A stretch of 64,000 nt of DNA from Methylococcales bacterium (GCA_028712795.1 JAQTPT010000004.1:1-64000); one strand, 5' to 3'. Numbered from the stretch's first letter, positions 20,025 to 29,959 are shown. Numbers and translations: made by a program. Notes: generated by a model from the sequence alone, not told the origin.

Positions 20025-21953
20025 TTGAACGATATGATAAAAAATATAATCCTGTGGGTGGTCATTGCTGTTGTCTTGATGTCCCTTTTTAATAATTTTG
20101 GCACACAAGGAGAGCGAATCGATTCATCTTTATCATATTCGCAATTCATCGAGTCCGTCAAAGCGGGTCAGGTGCAGCAAGTCATGATTGATGAGCATGT
20201 TATTAAAGGAAAAACACTTAGTGGCCAGCTTTTTAAAACTTACGCGCCTAACGATCCACATCTAGTCGATGACTTATTGGCAAATAATGTTGATATTAAA
20301 GCGGTTCCTCCTGAGCAGCCTTCGATGCTTATGCAGTTATTGGTTTCCTTTGGACCGATGTTATTGCTAATCGCTGTATGGGTTTTCTTCATGCGGCAAA
20401 TGCAGGGTGGCGGAGCGGGTGGTCGAGGCGCAATGAGCTTTGGCAAAAGTAAAGCAAGGATGCTTGAAGAAGATCAGATTAAGGTAACTTTTGCTGATGT
20501 CGCAGGTTGCGATGAAGCCAAAGAAGAAGTTGTGGAAATGGTCGATTTTCTCAAAGATCCGGCAAAATATCAAAAATTAGGCGGCAAGATTCCAAGAGGC
20601 GCGTTAATGATTGGCCCGCCAGGAACAGGTAAGACTTTGTTGGCGAGGGCTATTGCGGGTGAAGCCAAAGTGCCATTTTTCACTATTTCCGGTTCTGATT
20701 TTGTGGAAATGTTCGTTGGCGTTGGGGCTTCCCGTGTACGTGATATGTTTGAGCAAGCCAAAAAGCATGCGCCTTGTATTATCTTCATTGATGAGATTGA
20801 TGCGGTAGGCCGTCAACGTGGGGCTGGTTTAGGTGGTGGCAATGATGAGCGCGAACAAACCTTGAATCAGTTATTGGTCGAAATGGATGGTTTTGAAGGT
20901 AATGAAGGGATAATTGTCATAGCCGCAACAAATCGTCCGGATGTATTGGATAAGGCATTATTGCGCCCAGGACGATTTGATCGTCAAGTCACGGTAGGAC
21001 TGCCTGATGTAAGAGGACGTGAGCAGATCCTTAATGTCCACATGAAAAAGGTGCCGGTTGATAATGATGTTGAGGTTAAATACATAGCCCAAGGAACGCC
21101 AGGGTTTTCCGGGGCTGATTTGGCTAATTTGATCAATGAAGCTGCATTGTTTGCCGCTAGAATGAATAAACGGGTTGTCAATATGGCCGACCTGGAAAAA
21201 GCCAAGGACAAATTGATCATGGGGGCTGAAAGGCACACTATGGTAATGGATGAAAAAGAAAAGAAAATGACCGCTTATCACGAAGCAGGTCATGCCATCG
21301 TAGGTAAGTTAGTGCCTGAGCATGACCCTGTTTATAAAGTCAGTATTATGCCTAGAGGCCGTGCGTTAGGTGTCACTATGTTTTTACCTGAACGGGATCA
21401 GTATAGTGCCAGCAAACAAAAGCTGGATAGTATGATTTCCAGTTTATACGGCGGACGTATTGCCGAGGAAGTGGTTTTTGGTTGGGAACAGGTTAGCACA
21501 GGCGCTTCCAATGATATTGAACGCGCTACCGAGTTGGCCAGAAATATGGTGACTAAATGGGGGTTATCTCAACGTTTAGGGCCATTGTCTTATAGTGAAG
21601 AAGAAGGCGAGGTGTTTCTTGGCCGTTCGGTGACACAGCATAAAACGGTTGCTGAAGAAACGTCCCATACTATCGATGAAGAAATTCGCTCGTTCATTGA
21701 CCGAAACTACGAACGTGCTGAACGAATTCTAAAAGAAAACATTGATATTCTGCATGCTATGGCAGCAGCATTAATGAAATATGAGACTATAGATAAATTT
21801 CAAATTGACGACCTAATGGCTCGTAGAGCTGTAAGAGATCCTCAAGGCTGGGATGATAAACCGCCGCGTGGTGATATTAAAGTTGATGAAGTTAAGGGTA
21901 AAGACGATAAAAAAAATGAGAAGCCAATAGGCCAAACTGCCGAGCAAATTTAA
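20025..21953 (+). CDS. ftsH: ATP-dependent zinc metalloprotease FtsH
   Basis: FtsH is a membrane-anchored AAA+ hexamer that degrades damaged membrane proteins and regulators such as LpxC. The 642-residue protein has two N-terminal membrane helices (about 7-23 and 105-122), Walker A GPPGTGKT at 197-204, Walker [12 protein letters not shown], the arginine-finger region [11 protein letters not shown] and the zinc site HEAGH at about 417. TTG at 20025 is chosen because AGGG lies 8 bases upstream and the resulting MNDMIKN matches the usual family start; an ATG at 20034 is too far from that site. A TATAAT at 19973-19978 may be its -10 box. Confidence 0.97.
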   Translation: MNDMIKNIILWVVIAVVLMSLFNNFGTQGERIDSSLSYSQFIESVKAGQVQQVMIDEHVIKGKTLSGQLFKTYAPNDPHLVDDLLANNVDIKAVPPEQPSMLMQLLVSFGPMLLLIAVWVFFMRQMQGGGAGGRGAMSFGKSKARMLEEDQIKVTFADVAGCDEAKEEVVEMVDFLKDPAKYQKLGGKIPRGALMIGPPGTGKTLLARAIAGEAKVPFFTISGSDFVEMFVGVGASRVRDMFEQAKKHAPCIIFIDEIDAVGRQRGAGLGGGNDEREQTLNQLLVEMDGFEGNEGIIVIAATNRPDVLDKALLRPGRFDRQVTVGLPDVRGREQILNVHMKKVPVDNDVEVKYIAQGTPGFSGADLANLINEAALFAARMNKRVVNMADLEKAKDKLIMGAERHTMVMDEKEKKMTAYHEAGHAIVGKLVPEHDPVYKVSIMPRGRALGVTMFLPERDQYSASKQKLDSMISSLYGGRIAEEVVFGWEQVSTGASNDIERATELARNMVTKWGLSQRLGPLSYSEEEGEVFLGRSVTQHKTVAEETSHTIDEEIRSFIDRNYERAERILKENIDILHAMAAALMKYETIDKFQIDDLMARRAVRDPQGWDDKPPRGDIKVDEVKGKDDKKNEKPIGQTAEQI

Positions 21954-21975
21954 ATTATTTTGGGATAACTAAAAA

Positions 21976-22003
21976 GGAGAGGTTGAACACCTCTCCTTTT
22001 TTT
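21976..22003 (+). terminator. Rho-independent terminator after ftsH
   Basis: GGAGAGGT (21976-21983) pairs with ACCTCTCC (21989-21996), with loop TGAAC, followed by TTTTTTT. This is a clear intrinsic terminator 23 bases after the ftsH stop, so glmM needs its own promoter. Confidence 0.9.
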
Positions 22004-22140
22004 GTAGTTTGTAAAAAGTGTAAGGCAAGAGCTTAAGGACTAAGTTTTTGCCATTAACATGTTTGTATATTTGTTTTTCAGTATTCTTTACTTTGCAGAT
22101 CAGAGAGTTCTGGGTTATCCAGGAAGCGAGCTTTATTATT

Positions 22141-23481
22141 ATGGCAAGAAAATATTTTGGAACGGATGGAATTAGGGGGAAGGTTGGTGAGCCGCCAATT
22201 ACAGCAGATTTTTTATTGAAGTTGGGCTGGGCGACAGGTCAGGTGTTCGGCAATGAAGGCCATGACTTCATTCTGGTTGGTAAAGACACCCGTATTTCAG
22301 GATACATGTTTGAATCCGCACTGGAGGCTGGTTTGACTGCCGCAGGAGTAGACACTCATTTGTTAGGGCCTATGCCGACGCCTGGTGTAGCCTATTTAAC
22401 CCGCACTCTTAGGGCTAAGGCAGGCATAGTCATCAGCGCCTCGCACAACCCTTATTATGACAATGGCATAAAGTTTTTCTCGGTGCAGGGCACTAAGCTA
22501 CCTGATGATATAGAGCTAAAAATTGAATACTATATTGATTCGCCAATGACGACGGTAGAGTCTTCAAAATTGGGCAAGGCAAAACGGTTAACTGATGCGG
22601 CGGGCCGCTATATTGAGTTTTGCAAGGCTAGTATTCCGACAAGGTTTAACTTTAGCGGCCTCAAAATAGTTATTGATTGCGCTCATGGAGCCACCTATCA
22701 TGTTGCTCCCCATGTGTTTAGAGAGGTAGGGGCTGAGGTTATTGTTATCGGCGCTGAACCGAATGGACTTAATATCAATGATAAGTGTGGCGCAACCAGT
22801 CCGGATATGCTGGTTGCAACAGTATTGGCCCATCAGGCGGATATTGGCATTGCTTTGGATGGCGATGGTGATCGCTTGGTTATGGTTGACCATAAAGGTG
22901 AAATCGTTGATGGCGATGAACTCATCTATATTATTGCGAAATCCAGATTGGACGCAGGACAAATGTCAGGGCCTGTAGTCGGGACGTTGATGACTAATCT
23001 GGGTATGGAGATTGGGCTTAAGCGACTCGGTATTAATCTGCTTAGAGCGAAAGTAGGTGACCGTTATGTGCTGGAAATGATGAATGAACATCAAGGTGTT
23101 TTGGGTGGGGAAAATTCCGGCCATATTATTTGCCTGGATAAAACCACGACTGGCGACGGAATTATAGCCGCTTTGCAGATTATGGCTGAAATGCATGACA
23201 GTGCCAAGTCTTTACATGAATTGAAATCCGGCATGCAAAAATATCCGCAAGTTCTGATTAATGTCAAAACCACTAATAAAGTCAATCCGGATACTAACGT
23301 AGCGATACAAAAGGCTGTCCATGCTGTTGAAGAAAAGCTCGGAAATCAAGGCAGGGTATTGCTTAGGGCTTCAGGCACAGAGCCCTTAATTCGCGTTATG
23401 GTTGAAGGGGAGCAAGCAGATTTGGTCAAAAAATACGCTCAACAATTGGCTGAAGATGTAAAGAAAGCAATGGGGACTTGA
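22141..23481 (+). CDS. glmM: Phosphoglucosamine mutase
   Basis: GlmM converts glucosamine-6-phosphate to glucosamine-1-phosphate for peptidoglycan and lipopolysaccharide. The 446-residue protein begins [13 protein letters not shown], the normal start, so the ATG at 22141 is used rather than a longer frame from 22048. The active-site phosphoserine loop is [17 protein letters not shown], the metal loop is [10 protein letters not shown], and the sugar loop GGENSGHI and C-terminal phosphate loop [17 protein letters not shown] are present. In many gammaproteobacteria folP stands between ftsH and glmM; here there is only a terminator and about 140 bases. Confidence 0.97.
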   Translation: MARKYFGTDGIRGKVGEPPITADFLLKLGWATGQVFGNEGHDFILVGKDTRISGYMFESALEAGLTAAGVDTHLLGPMPTPGVAYLTRTLRAKAGIVISASHNPYYDNGIKFFSVQGTKLPDDIELKIEYYIDSPMTTVESSKLGKAKRLTDAAGRYIEFCKASIPTRFNFSGLKIVIDCAHGATYHVAPHVFREVGAEVIVIGAEPNGLNINDKCGATSPDMLVATVLAHQADIGIALDGDGDRLVMVDHKGEIVDGDELIYIIAKSRLDAGQMSGPVVGTLMTNLGMEIGLKRLGINLLRAKVGDRYVLEMMNEHQGVLGGENSGHIICLDKTTTGDGIIAALQIMAEMHDSAKSLHELKSGMQKYPQVLINVKTTNKVNPDTNVAIQKAVHAVEEKLGNQGRVLLRASGTEPLIRVMVEGEQADLVKKYAQQLAEDVKKAMGT

Positions 23482-23538
23482 AATGCGATCTGTTAGCCTA
23501 TATCATAGACTGTTTAGTTCTAAGTGGGAGTAATGTTG

Positions 23539-24285
23539 ATGCGTCGGTCTCTAGTTGTCGGAAATTGGAAAATGAATGGAACTCGTGCGAGTGCAGAGTT
23601 GCTTGCAAAAGGTATTATTGCTGGGCTAGGTTCAAGTAATGCAGATATTGCTGTTTGTGTCCCTTACGTTTACCTGCCATGTGTTGGTGAATTGGTAATA
23701 AATACGCCCTTAGCATTAGCTTCACAAAATGTTGCGGATAAGCCATCAGGCGCTTTTACTGGTGAAATATCAGCCTCCATGCTCAAAGAGTTTAATTGCC
23801 AATATGCTCTTGTGGGACACTCAGAAAGACGAAGTTATTACGGCGATACTAACGAATCAGTGGCTGCACGTTTTTTTCAAGCGCAAGAGCAAAACATTAT
23901 CCCCATTTTGTGTGTAGGCGAAACTCTGGAACAGCGAGAACAGGATCAAACTTTTGAAGTGATTAATGAGCAGCTTGATGCCGTTATTAATTTAGCAGGC
24001 ATAGCAGCTTTTAACGCTGCTGTGATTGCTTACGAGCCTGTTTGGGCAATAGGAACAGGGAAAACAGCAAGCGATGAACAAGCTCAGGAAGTTCATCATT
24101 ATATTCGCCAGTACATTGCGGCTAGAGATCAGGCTATTGCCGATAAAATACAAATTTTATACGGTGGAAGCGCCAAGCCTGATAATGCAAAAGGGTTGTT
24201 TGCAATGCCGGATATAGATGGCGGCTTAATAGGTGGGGCTTCGTTGGAAGCGGAATCCTTTTTAAAGATTTATCATTCGATTTAG
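23539..24285 (+). CDS. tpiA: Triose-phosphate isomerase
   Basis: TpiA interconverts dihydroxyacetone phosphate and glyceraldehyde-3-phosphate. The barrel motifs are GNWKMNG (catalytic Lys), VGHSERR (His electrophile), YEPVWAIGTGKTA (catalytic Glu and loop 6) and LYGGSAKPDNA (phosphate site). ATG at 23539 gives MRRSLVVGNWKMNG, the family's usual start, with GGGAG 8 bases upstream; ATG at 23533 and GTG at 23524 are too close to that site. It is 57 bases from glmM and 15 from secG, in one direction. Confidence 0.97.
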   Translation: MRRSLVVGNWKMNGTRASAELLAKGIIAGLGSSNADIAVCVPYVYLPCVGELVINTPLALASQNVADKPSGAFTGEISASMLKEFNCQYALVGHSERRSYYGDTNESVAARFFQAQEQNIIPILCVGETLEQREQDQTFEVINEQLDAVINLAGIAAFNAAVIAYEPVWAIGTGKTASDEQAQEVHHYIRQYIAARDQAIADKIQILYGGSAKPDNAKGLFAMPDIDGGLIGGASLEAESFLKIYHSI

Positions 24286-24300
24286 AGCAGTTTAGATTTC

Positions 24301-24804
24301 ATGTATCAGGTAATTATCGTTATTCATGTGTTATTGGGTTTAGGCATTATAGGCTTAATTTTAATGCAACAAGGTAAGGGTGCCGATGCCGGTGCTGCCT
24401 TTGGCACCGGCTCTGCGGGTTCTGTTTTTGGTGCACAGGGCGCGGCGTCATTTTTATCTCGAGCCACAGCCATTATGGCGACTTTGTTTTTTATAACCAG
24501 CCTGGGGCTTGCTATGATTAATGGCCATAAAGGTGTTGCTTTTGATCTAATGAGTTCACCGGGCACTCCCCCAGACACATTGGGACTTCCTGAAGTAGGT
24601 GGCACAAAAAGCGTTGACCCGACTTCAGCGATACCTGTGATTAAGACTGAAGAAATACCTGGAGTTAAGTCACCTGAACAGTCAGGGCCAGTAAGTGCCA
24701 CTGAAATACAAAATACAGTGGTACCCAAAGCAGAAGAAATGAAGACTGTTAAAGAACAAAATAAATCTGCGTCTGAAGCGAGTAAAGAACCAGGAAAAAA
24801 ATAG
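24301..24804 (+). CDS. secG: Protein translocase subunit SecG
   Basis: SecG is the small accessory subunit of the SecYEG channel. The first 80 residues have the two membrane helices (VIIVIHVLLGLGIIGLILMQ and ATAIMATLFFITSLGLAMI) joined by the conserved loop QQGKGADAGAAFGTGSAGSVFG. The 85-residue C-terminal tail is rich in Pro, Glu, Lys and Ser and is longer than in E. coli (110 residues in total there). The gene follows tpiA and precedes tRNA-Leu, a standard order. Confidence 0.95.
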   Translation: MYQVIIVIHVLLGLGIIGLILMQQGKGADAGAAFGTGSAGSVFGAQGAASFLSRATAIMATLFFITSLGLAMINGHKGVAFDLMSSPGTPPDTLGLPEVGGTKSVDPTSAIPVIKTEEIPGVKSPEQSGPVSATEIQNTVVPKAEEMKTVKEQNKSASEASKEPGKK

Positions 24805-24817
24805 TTAAAATGTTTAT

Positions 24818-24902
24818 GCCGATGTGGTGAAATTGGTAGACACGCCATCTTGAGGGGGTGGTGACGCAAGTCGTGCCGGTTCAAATCCGGCCATCGGCAC
24901 CA
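24818..24902 (+). tRNA. tRNA-Leu(GAG)
   Basis: The acceptor stem GCCGATG pairs with CATCGGC, followed by A and an encoded CCA (24900-24902). The anticodon arm CCATC-TTGAGGG-GGTGG gives anticodon GAG. The D arm GGTGAAATTGGTAGACAC, a long variable arm (GACGCAAGTC) typical of a class II tRNA, and the T arm GCCGGTTCAAATCCGGC are all present. It follows secG and marks the border of accessory DNA downstream. Confidence 0.96.
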
Positions 24903-24936
24903 ATTAAAGGTTTTAAGAGAGCCAAAGAAGTACACA

Positions 24937-24969
24937 AACCCGCAAGTTATCTGGCTTAGCGGGTTTTTT
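24937..24969 (+). terminator. Intrinsic terminator after tRNA-Leu
   Basis: AACCCGC (24937-24943) pairs with GCGGGTT (24959-24965), loop of 15 bases, followed by TTTTTATT. It would end the tpiA-secG-tRNA transcript. Confidence 0.75.
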
Positions 24970-25225
24970 ATTGTTTAACGAAATCCACCGATATACCATA
25001 AAATACACACTAAATAGTGACACAATCAGTGATACATGTTAAGTAATGTTTACCGGGATCAGTCTAAAAAAGCCTGGCGTTGTCACTTAGTTTTTCGGCG
25101 GGTATTAACAAATAACGTAATCGTTCGGCCTAAGCTAACCGGGTGCCGTGGAAAGTTTTGCACGTCTTTTAGTACCCTCTGGCGACTCGACCCCTTAGTT
25201 ATGCTTTGTCAAATTATACGAAAGC

Positions 25226-25323
25226 TCGTCATACCCGCCGGATAGCGGGTATCCAGTGCCATGGATGGTAAGCTCAAATCCATCCGTGGAGACTGGATTC
25301 CGGCAATCCATGCCGGAATGACG
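25226..25323. repeat. Palindromic dispersed repeat (CGTCAT ... ATGACG)
   Basis: The unit is bounded by CGTCATACCCGC and GCCGGAATGACG, forming terminal complementary ends. Inside are the hairpins ACCCGCCGGATAGCGGGT and CCGGCAATCCATGCCGG, and the phrase ATCCAGTGCCATGGATGG facing CCATCCGTGGAGACTGGAT. This is the familiar intergenic repeat of many proteobacteria (REP/MITE-like). Confidence 0.75.
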
Positions 25324-25339
25324 ATCTTCAATTTTGTGA

Positions 25340-25684
25340 TCATGTAATCCGACAAAGTAGAATTAGGGAAGTGTCGTTCCATAACAAGACCGCCGCCGCT
25401 AGCAGAGTGATACAAGAGGCGGCTAGGTTCATTGGGCCGATACGGTTGGCGTCCTTGATAGGGCCGCTGATACGGTTTAATGAGGCGTCCACCTCTGCTT
25501 TGATCGTGGTAACCGCCTCTGTTGCGCCCGCCCGCAGCGACCGTTCCATCGCTGCCTTACTGCTGTCGAGTGACGTATTTAAAATGCGTTCCGCCTTTTC
25601 CTTGGCGTCATTGCTCCAGCGGAGTGAAATGCCTTCAAGTTCGGATTTTTACTGGTCAAGCATGTCTGCTGCGCTTTTTGGCTA
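25340..25684 (-). pseudogene. Remnant of a helical protein with C-terminal membrane segment
   Basis: The minus-strand frame reads KSAADMLDQ, a TAA (25649-25651), then KSELEGISLRWSNDAKEKAE with SSKAAMERSLRAGATEAV and VDASLNRISGPIKDANRIG, and ends in a hydrophobic AASCITLLAAAVLLW. A further in-frame TAG lies about ten codons upstream. The long helical, charged body and terminal membrane anchor suggest a plasmid- or conjugation-type accessory protein, but I cannot name the family. Two stops and no start make it a pseudogene. Confidence 0.5.
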
Positions 25685-25902
25685 GCCTGCATCAATCTGT
25701 TATTGGCCGTTCGCAGAGCTCTGCATAACGGTCCACTCCAGACTATCGAAACGCCACATAGTGACATGTATAATTGCCACGAGCAGCCGGTCAGAAAATA
25801 TATATAAATCAAAAAAACAAAGCAAACCGCTAAAAATAACCTTAATATATTGCCTCGAATGATTACGGCAAGTTCAATAATAAATTAAAACAGAATAGCG
25901 TA

Positions 25903-26376
25903 ATGAAACTTAAAAAATGGTTTGAAAACTGGGGAATGACCAAACTTAAAGTCAGCATTGGCTTTCTGGAAACGGAGTGGGAACCGCAGGAGGCTGACCG
26001 CGACGCCGCCTGGGAACTGTATGTGGAAATGCTGACCCGCATTGTCACTCAATCCCTGGCGGGTACTGACGGCGACGAACGGACGGCGCTCGATAGTGTC
26101 CATGCCTTGTTTGGCATTACCCGGGAAATATTGCGCCGCAAAGGCCGTGATTGTATTCAGTTCAGTAAGATTGCAGTGGTTGTACTCAATCAGATTGTCA
26201 GGCCCTTTACCGCCAAATGGCACAAACTGTCATTGGAAGGGGCCTTTGACCACGCCGAACAACGTCAGGCGTTTCGAAAAGAGCTGGAAGCACTGCAATT
26301 TGATTTAAGGAACTATGCCAAAGCTTTAGCTGACATCGCCCAAGTGGAAGATTTAACCGGGTTTGCGTTTGATTAG
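25903..26376 (+). CDS. Unnamed protein convergent with TIR-STAND gene
   Basis: A 157-residue soluble, largely helical protein with no signal peptide or catalytic motif. Distinct stretches are IGFLETEWEPQEADRDAAWE, LDSVHALFGITREILRRKG and VVLNQIVRPFTAKWHKLSLE. The last has the look of a conserved family core. I believe related proteins recur near conflict-type modules, but that is recollection and not tested. It is convergent with the TIR-nSTAND1 gene, with about 100 bases between stops, and no other gene is near, so the two may have arrived together. Base composition is richer in GC than the flanking AT-rich DNA. Confidence 0.7.
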   Translation: MKLKKWFENWGMTKLKVSIGFLETEWEPQEADRDAAWELYVEMLTRIVTQSLAGTDGDERTALDSVHALFGITREILRRKGRDCIQFSKIAVVVLNQIVRPFTAKWHKLSLEGAFDHAEQRQAFRKELEALQFDLRNYAKALADIAQVEDLTGFAFD

Positions 26377-26475
26377 GCCTTGGTTGGTCCATAAACGAGC
26401 GCAAAAAATTCGCGAGCGGCCTGACGGCCGCTGAAAGAGAAAAACAAAAAGGGTAAAAGCACAAAGAGCAAAGGG

Positions 26476-26775
26476 TTAGTCCTGGGCGAGACGAAAGCCG
26501 TTGTAGTGGCGGTCGTCCTGTCTGCCATAGTTACGACCGGCCGAACGCAAACTGTCCGCATCGTCGTCCCAGGAACCATCGCGTAGCACACGCAGGCTAC
26601 AATCGCCGTGATTTTGTTCTTGCCAAGCCTTACCGTCTTCCGGCGCTTTGTCATAATTTTCATGCCAGCAATCCTGCACCCATTCCCAGGCATTGCCGGA
26701 CATATCATAAAGATTAAAAACATTGGGCTGTTTCTCACCGGCAGGATGGGTTTTGGCATCCGAATTGTCAGAAAA
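26476..26775 (-). pseudogene. C-terminal piece of FGE domain, separated by in-frame TGA
   Basis: This stretch continues the reading frame of the TIR-nSTAND1 gene immediately after its TGA stop (26776-26778). It encodes the rest of the formylglycine-generating-enzyme-like domain: THPAGEKQPNVFNLYDMSGN with AWEWVQDC, VLRDGSW, RSAGRN and the final GFRLAQD before a TAG at 26476. No frame change is needed; replacing TGA with a tryptophan codon would restore one 905-residue protein. On its own it lacks a credible start apart from ATG at 26703. Confidence 0.8.
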
Positions 26776-29193
26776 TCAGGCATATTTCCTGGCATCTTCC
26801 TGACCCCAATAATAATCACCCGTCGTGCCTGCCCGTGCGGCATATTCCCATTGCGCTTCGCTGGGCAAATGGTAATCCTTATGCGTCCGCTCGCCAAGCC
26901 ACTGTGCATAACATTGCGCATCATACCAATCGACATTAATCACCGGCCTTCGGCCTTTACCCATTCCCAAGTCATTAATGGGACCAAGCTGATGAGGCTT
27001 TTGATCACTACCCGTATTTTTACAACCACCCTCCTGGGCAATCAAATAGGCAAATACCTGATACTCATCATAGGTGACTTCATACTTACTTATTTTAAAA
27101 TTGTTGTTAAATTGAACGCGATGTTGCGGCGTTTCATATTGTAATACCTTTTCGCCAGACGATCCCATCAAGAATTCGCAGGATTCTTGCTGACAATTTT
27201 TATCGGGAGGTATCAGTACCATCTCCGGTTCCGGTTGCAATGCCGGAATGTCCGATTTAGCCAAAAGCACCGAAATACCGGCCTTGGGTGACAAATTATT
27301 TCCGGCACACCAGATAAAAAACCAGCTGGCAAGGGTCAACGGCAGCAAGACTATCAGCGAGGTCACGGTCATGACACGGAGCGAATGCAAGACACTTTGG
27401 CTAATAAAGGCGTTTTCCTGTTTAGTCAATTCATCTTTTTTAAAATTGCGCCATCGCATGGCATCCTTCAGTCTCTGTCCCTCCAGCAACGCGGTCGCAT
27501 CCCCGCTCTGCAGCCATTCTTCGCGGGCGCGGCGCATGCGTTCCCGCCACAACAGAAAGTCCCGATCGTCTTTAAGCCATTGCTGAAACCGCGGCCAATC
27601 GCGTATTAAGGCTTCATGAGCCATTTCCAGCGTATTATTGCCAGACGCGTTGTCCCGATTGCTGACCACGAGCCGGGCGTCGATCAGCCGATGAATCAGT
27701 GAATTGGTCTGTGCCCCCAGGTCGTCGAAGCTGGCCCTGCGCCTTGTGTATTCACTGGTTTCATTGGTATGAACCAGTTGCAGCAAAAGTTGCCGCAGTA
27801 GTCGACGGTCTTGATCCGAGGGAAGGCTTTTATATACGTCATCGGCTTTTTGTGCCAAAGCGCCCTTGAGTTTGCCCATGTCCTGGTAGGCTTGATGGCG
27901 AAACAGGCCGCCGTGCCGTTTTTCATCCTGCCATAAGCGTTCCAGCACAAATTCCAGCAAGGGCAAATTGCCGGGCTCGCCGCCCACATCGGTTAGCAAT
28001 GTATCAACCAGGCCGGATTCAAAATTAAGGTTTAGCTTGCGCGCCGGTTGTTCGATGGCTTGTTGCAGTTCGTCCTGTTTCATCGGGCCTAAATTGATCT
28101 GCGCATTTTGAAGTTGATCGGACAAGCGGCGATAGGCAAAGGCCTGCCCCATAAAATCGCCGCGAAGTGTGATGGCCACGGCTAATTTACCGGCTTCGCA
28201 GGCATCGAGAAGGCCGTCAATAAAGCGTTTACAGGAAGAGATTTCCTGGGAATGCCGCTGTTTATCTGTCTTTGGTGTCTTGGTTTCGGATTTTGCCAGC
28301 GTGTAAAGCTCTTCCCATTGATCGACGACCAGCAAAAAACGTTGGGTTCCCAATTGTTTTTGCAGAATGCGCTCGACGACGTCACGGATTTGCAAACTTC
28401 CCTTCAAGAAAGCGTCTGATTGTTTGGCGATTTCGATCAGAAGATCATTCTCGCTTTTCTCCGGTTCCAGTAAAGGCGTTAAACCCGCTGCCAGATTATA
28501 AAATGGACGATCCCCCGGTACGATGGTGATAATTTCCCACGGTTCCCGGGTATCTTTTCTTAACTTGGGCAGTAATCCGGCACGCACCACCGAGGATTTT
28601 CCGGCCCCCGATGCGCCGACCAGGGCCACAAAGGGATGGCTGCCTAATTTTTCCTGGAGTTCTTGTATCGCGGCGTCGCGGCCAAAGAAAAAAGCGGCAT
28701 CCTGTTCGCGGAAGTAGTGCAAGCCGCGATAGGGGCAGAGCGTGTTAATGGTTTCCTGCAAACGCTGTTGCAATTCAGGGTCTAATGCCTCGCGCCGAAT
28801 GGCCGCAAGCAGAATGTTAAACGCCAGGGGTTCTTCAATACCGCCGCGAAAATCCACCCACATGTTTTGCGTCAGGAAATCCAGCGACGGATTAGCATCC
28901 GGCAACAACAGCGGGATAACCGGAAAGCCCGGCTCACGATTTTGCCGTTCCAAGGCAAAATACATTTCGCGCTGCTGCCAGGGACCCATTTCTCCAGGAC
29001 CCAGGAATACGGCAACGGCAGAACAGGAACTCAGCACATTTCTTAAGCGTTCCGGCCAGGGTTGACCCGGGATTAGATGCCATCGATCCAGAAAAACATT
29101 TACCTGCCGGTTTTTTAATCGCGTAGCCAGAGCGGTTACTGAAGCGTGGTCTTGGGTGTTATAGCTAATGAAAACATCGTATTTTTGATCCAT
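26776..29193 (-). CDS. TIR - nSTAND1 ATPase - TM - FGE-like protein, interrupted near 3' end
   Basis: A predicted NLR-like immune protein. Residues 1-130 are a TIR domain (DVFISYNTQD; candidate catalytic Glu76 in GPWQQREMYFAL), which in bacteria often cleaves NAD+. Residues 152-600 are an nSTAND1 module: CPYRGLHYFREQDAAFFFGR, Walker A GASGAGKS (193-200), Walker B RFLLVVDQWEELY. A membrane helix follows at about 616-640, then an FGE/SUMF1-like domain (PEPEMVLIPPD, ISKYEVTYDEYQVF, HLPSEAQWEYAARAG). Translation ends at TGA after residue 805, in the middle of that domain; the rest lies downstream in frame. Whether the shortened protein works is unknown. ATG at 29193 follows AAGG. The role in phage defence is inference from the architecture. 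Confidence 0.85.
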   Translation of the reverse strand: MDQKYDVFISYNTQDHASVTALATRLKNRQVNVFLDRWHLIPGQPWPERLRNVLSSCSAVAVFLGPGEMGPWQQREMYFALERQNREPGFPVIPLLLPDANPSLDFLTQNMWVDFRGGIEEPLAFNILLAAIRREALDPELQQRLQETINTLCPYRGLHYFREQDAAFFFGRDAAIQELQEKLGSHPFVALVGASGAGKSSVVRAGLLPKLRKDTREPWEIITIVPGDRPFYNLAAGLTPLLEPEKSENDLLIEIAKQSDAFLKGSLQIRDVVERILQKQLGTQRFLLVVDQWEELYTLAKSETKTPKTDKQRHSQEISSCKRFIDGLLDACEAGKLAVAITLRGDFMGQAFAYRRLSDQLQNAQINLGPMKQDELQQAIEQPARKLNLNFESGLVDTLLTDVGGEPGNLPLLEFVLERLWQDEKRHGGLFRHQAYQDMGKLKGALAQKADDVYKSLPSDQDRRLLRQLLLQLVHTNETSEYTRRRASFDDLGAQTNSLIHRLIDARLVVSNRDNASGNNTLEMAHEALIRDWPRFQQWLKDDRDFLLWRERMRRAREEWLQSGDATALLEGQRLKDAMRWRNFKKDELTKQENAFISQSVLHSLRVMTVTSLIVLLPLTLASWFFIWCAGNNLSPKAGISVLLAKSDIPALQPEPEMVLIPPDKNCQQESCEFLMGSSGEKVLQYETPQHRVQFNNNFKISKYEVTYDEYQVFAYLIAQEGGCKNTGSDQKPHQLGPINDLGMGKGRRPVINVDWYDAQCYAQWLGERTHKDYHLPSEAQWEYAARAGTTGDYYWGQEDARKYA

Positions 29194-29959
29194 CGGCTTG
29201 ACCTTAATTTTTACAGGAAATGAAGTTAGTCGGTATGGCTTTTACTCACTGTCAAAAACCATTTTCATGCGCGTCTTCTTTGCAGCAAATAATGCCCGGA
29301 ATTGAGCGTAAAGCTTTCAGGAGATATTTCTATAAGTTTTTCAGTATCCTATATTTTCCTTGCTTATACGCTGCTGGAATGGCGCTACATTGGATGGCGC
29401 GGAAATAGGGTTATAAAATTTCCGCAGGTAATGTGTTGGCATCTTACTCGTCGGTTTTAAAAGCGGCTAGCGCTGCGGATGTGAGTGAAGCTCAAATTCG
29501 CGATGTGATTAGCGAAGGTGATTCCGGCAATAATAGCATTCTGGCTACATTAAGAGATCGGTTGATCGTATAAAGCAACTGAGAGTGCATATCCCGGTGA
29601 AAACCACCATCGATTACAATACTAATCCGCCACTTGAAACTGTTCAAAAGCAGCCATTGGCAATGAGCAAATTTTTGTTTTCTGGTCGTCGGCGGTCGAC
29701 CCAAAAGCGACTTCATAGCTTTACAATCAATGTCGGTTGGGATTCAATGAGCTGCCATTCAAACGCAGAGCTAAGCGGCGAAACGGACGCTACACGGCGC
29801 CTGCCAAACCGGCCAAAGTGCCACCGTCCGGGTCGTCCGCTTGAGCGACGGTTTAGGCGATTTGTCCAATGCAAATTCTACAGCGTTTGTCGATGCGCAC
29901 GGCCCCATCCATGTAGGGTATATCCATATCGCAAGCCGTTCCCTGTCCGCACAGCATGA
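29194..29959. other. Intergenic region with a short coding remnant
   Basis: About 770 bases without an intact gene. At 29409-29573 on the plus strand an open stretch between stops encodes AGNVLASYSSVLKAASAADV, then EAQIRDVISEGDSGNNSILA and TLRDRLIV. Its composition looks protein-like, but it has no good start and no family I recognise, so it is probably the 3' end of a lost gene. The rest, up to the GC-rich transporter gene, shows nothing. Confidence 0.35.

Larger units (their letters stand above)
24970..25902. other. Accessory DNA behind tRNA-Leu without intact gene
   Basis: About 930 bases. It contains a palindromic repeat (25226-25323) and a broken minus-strand gene (25340-25684), listed separately. 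The first 230 bases show no intact integrase or other gene. The last 200 bases before the next gene are AT-rich and empty. Accessory genes right behind a tRNA suggest an old integration site, but no direct repeat of the tRNA end was found by eye. Confidence 0.45.

Noticed and set aside
22048..22140. N-terminal extension of glmM
   Set aside because: The family starts at [13 protein letters not shown]; the extra 31 residues have no match and no ribosome binding site.
24970..25200. Integrase gene next to tRNA-Leu
   Set aside because: Short open stretches exist but none shows the catalytic R-H-R-Y pattern of tyrosine recombinases.
26776..26778. TGA read as selenocysteine in the FGE-like gene
   Set aside because: The context favours tryptophan, no selenocysteine is known at this position in the family, and no strong stem-loop is evident just downstream.
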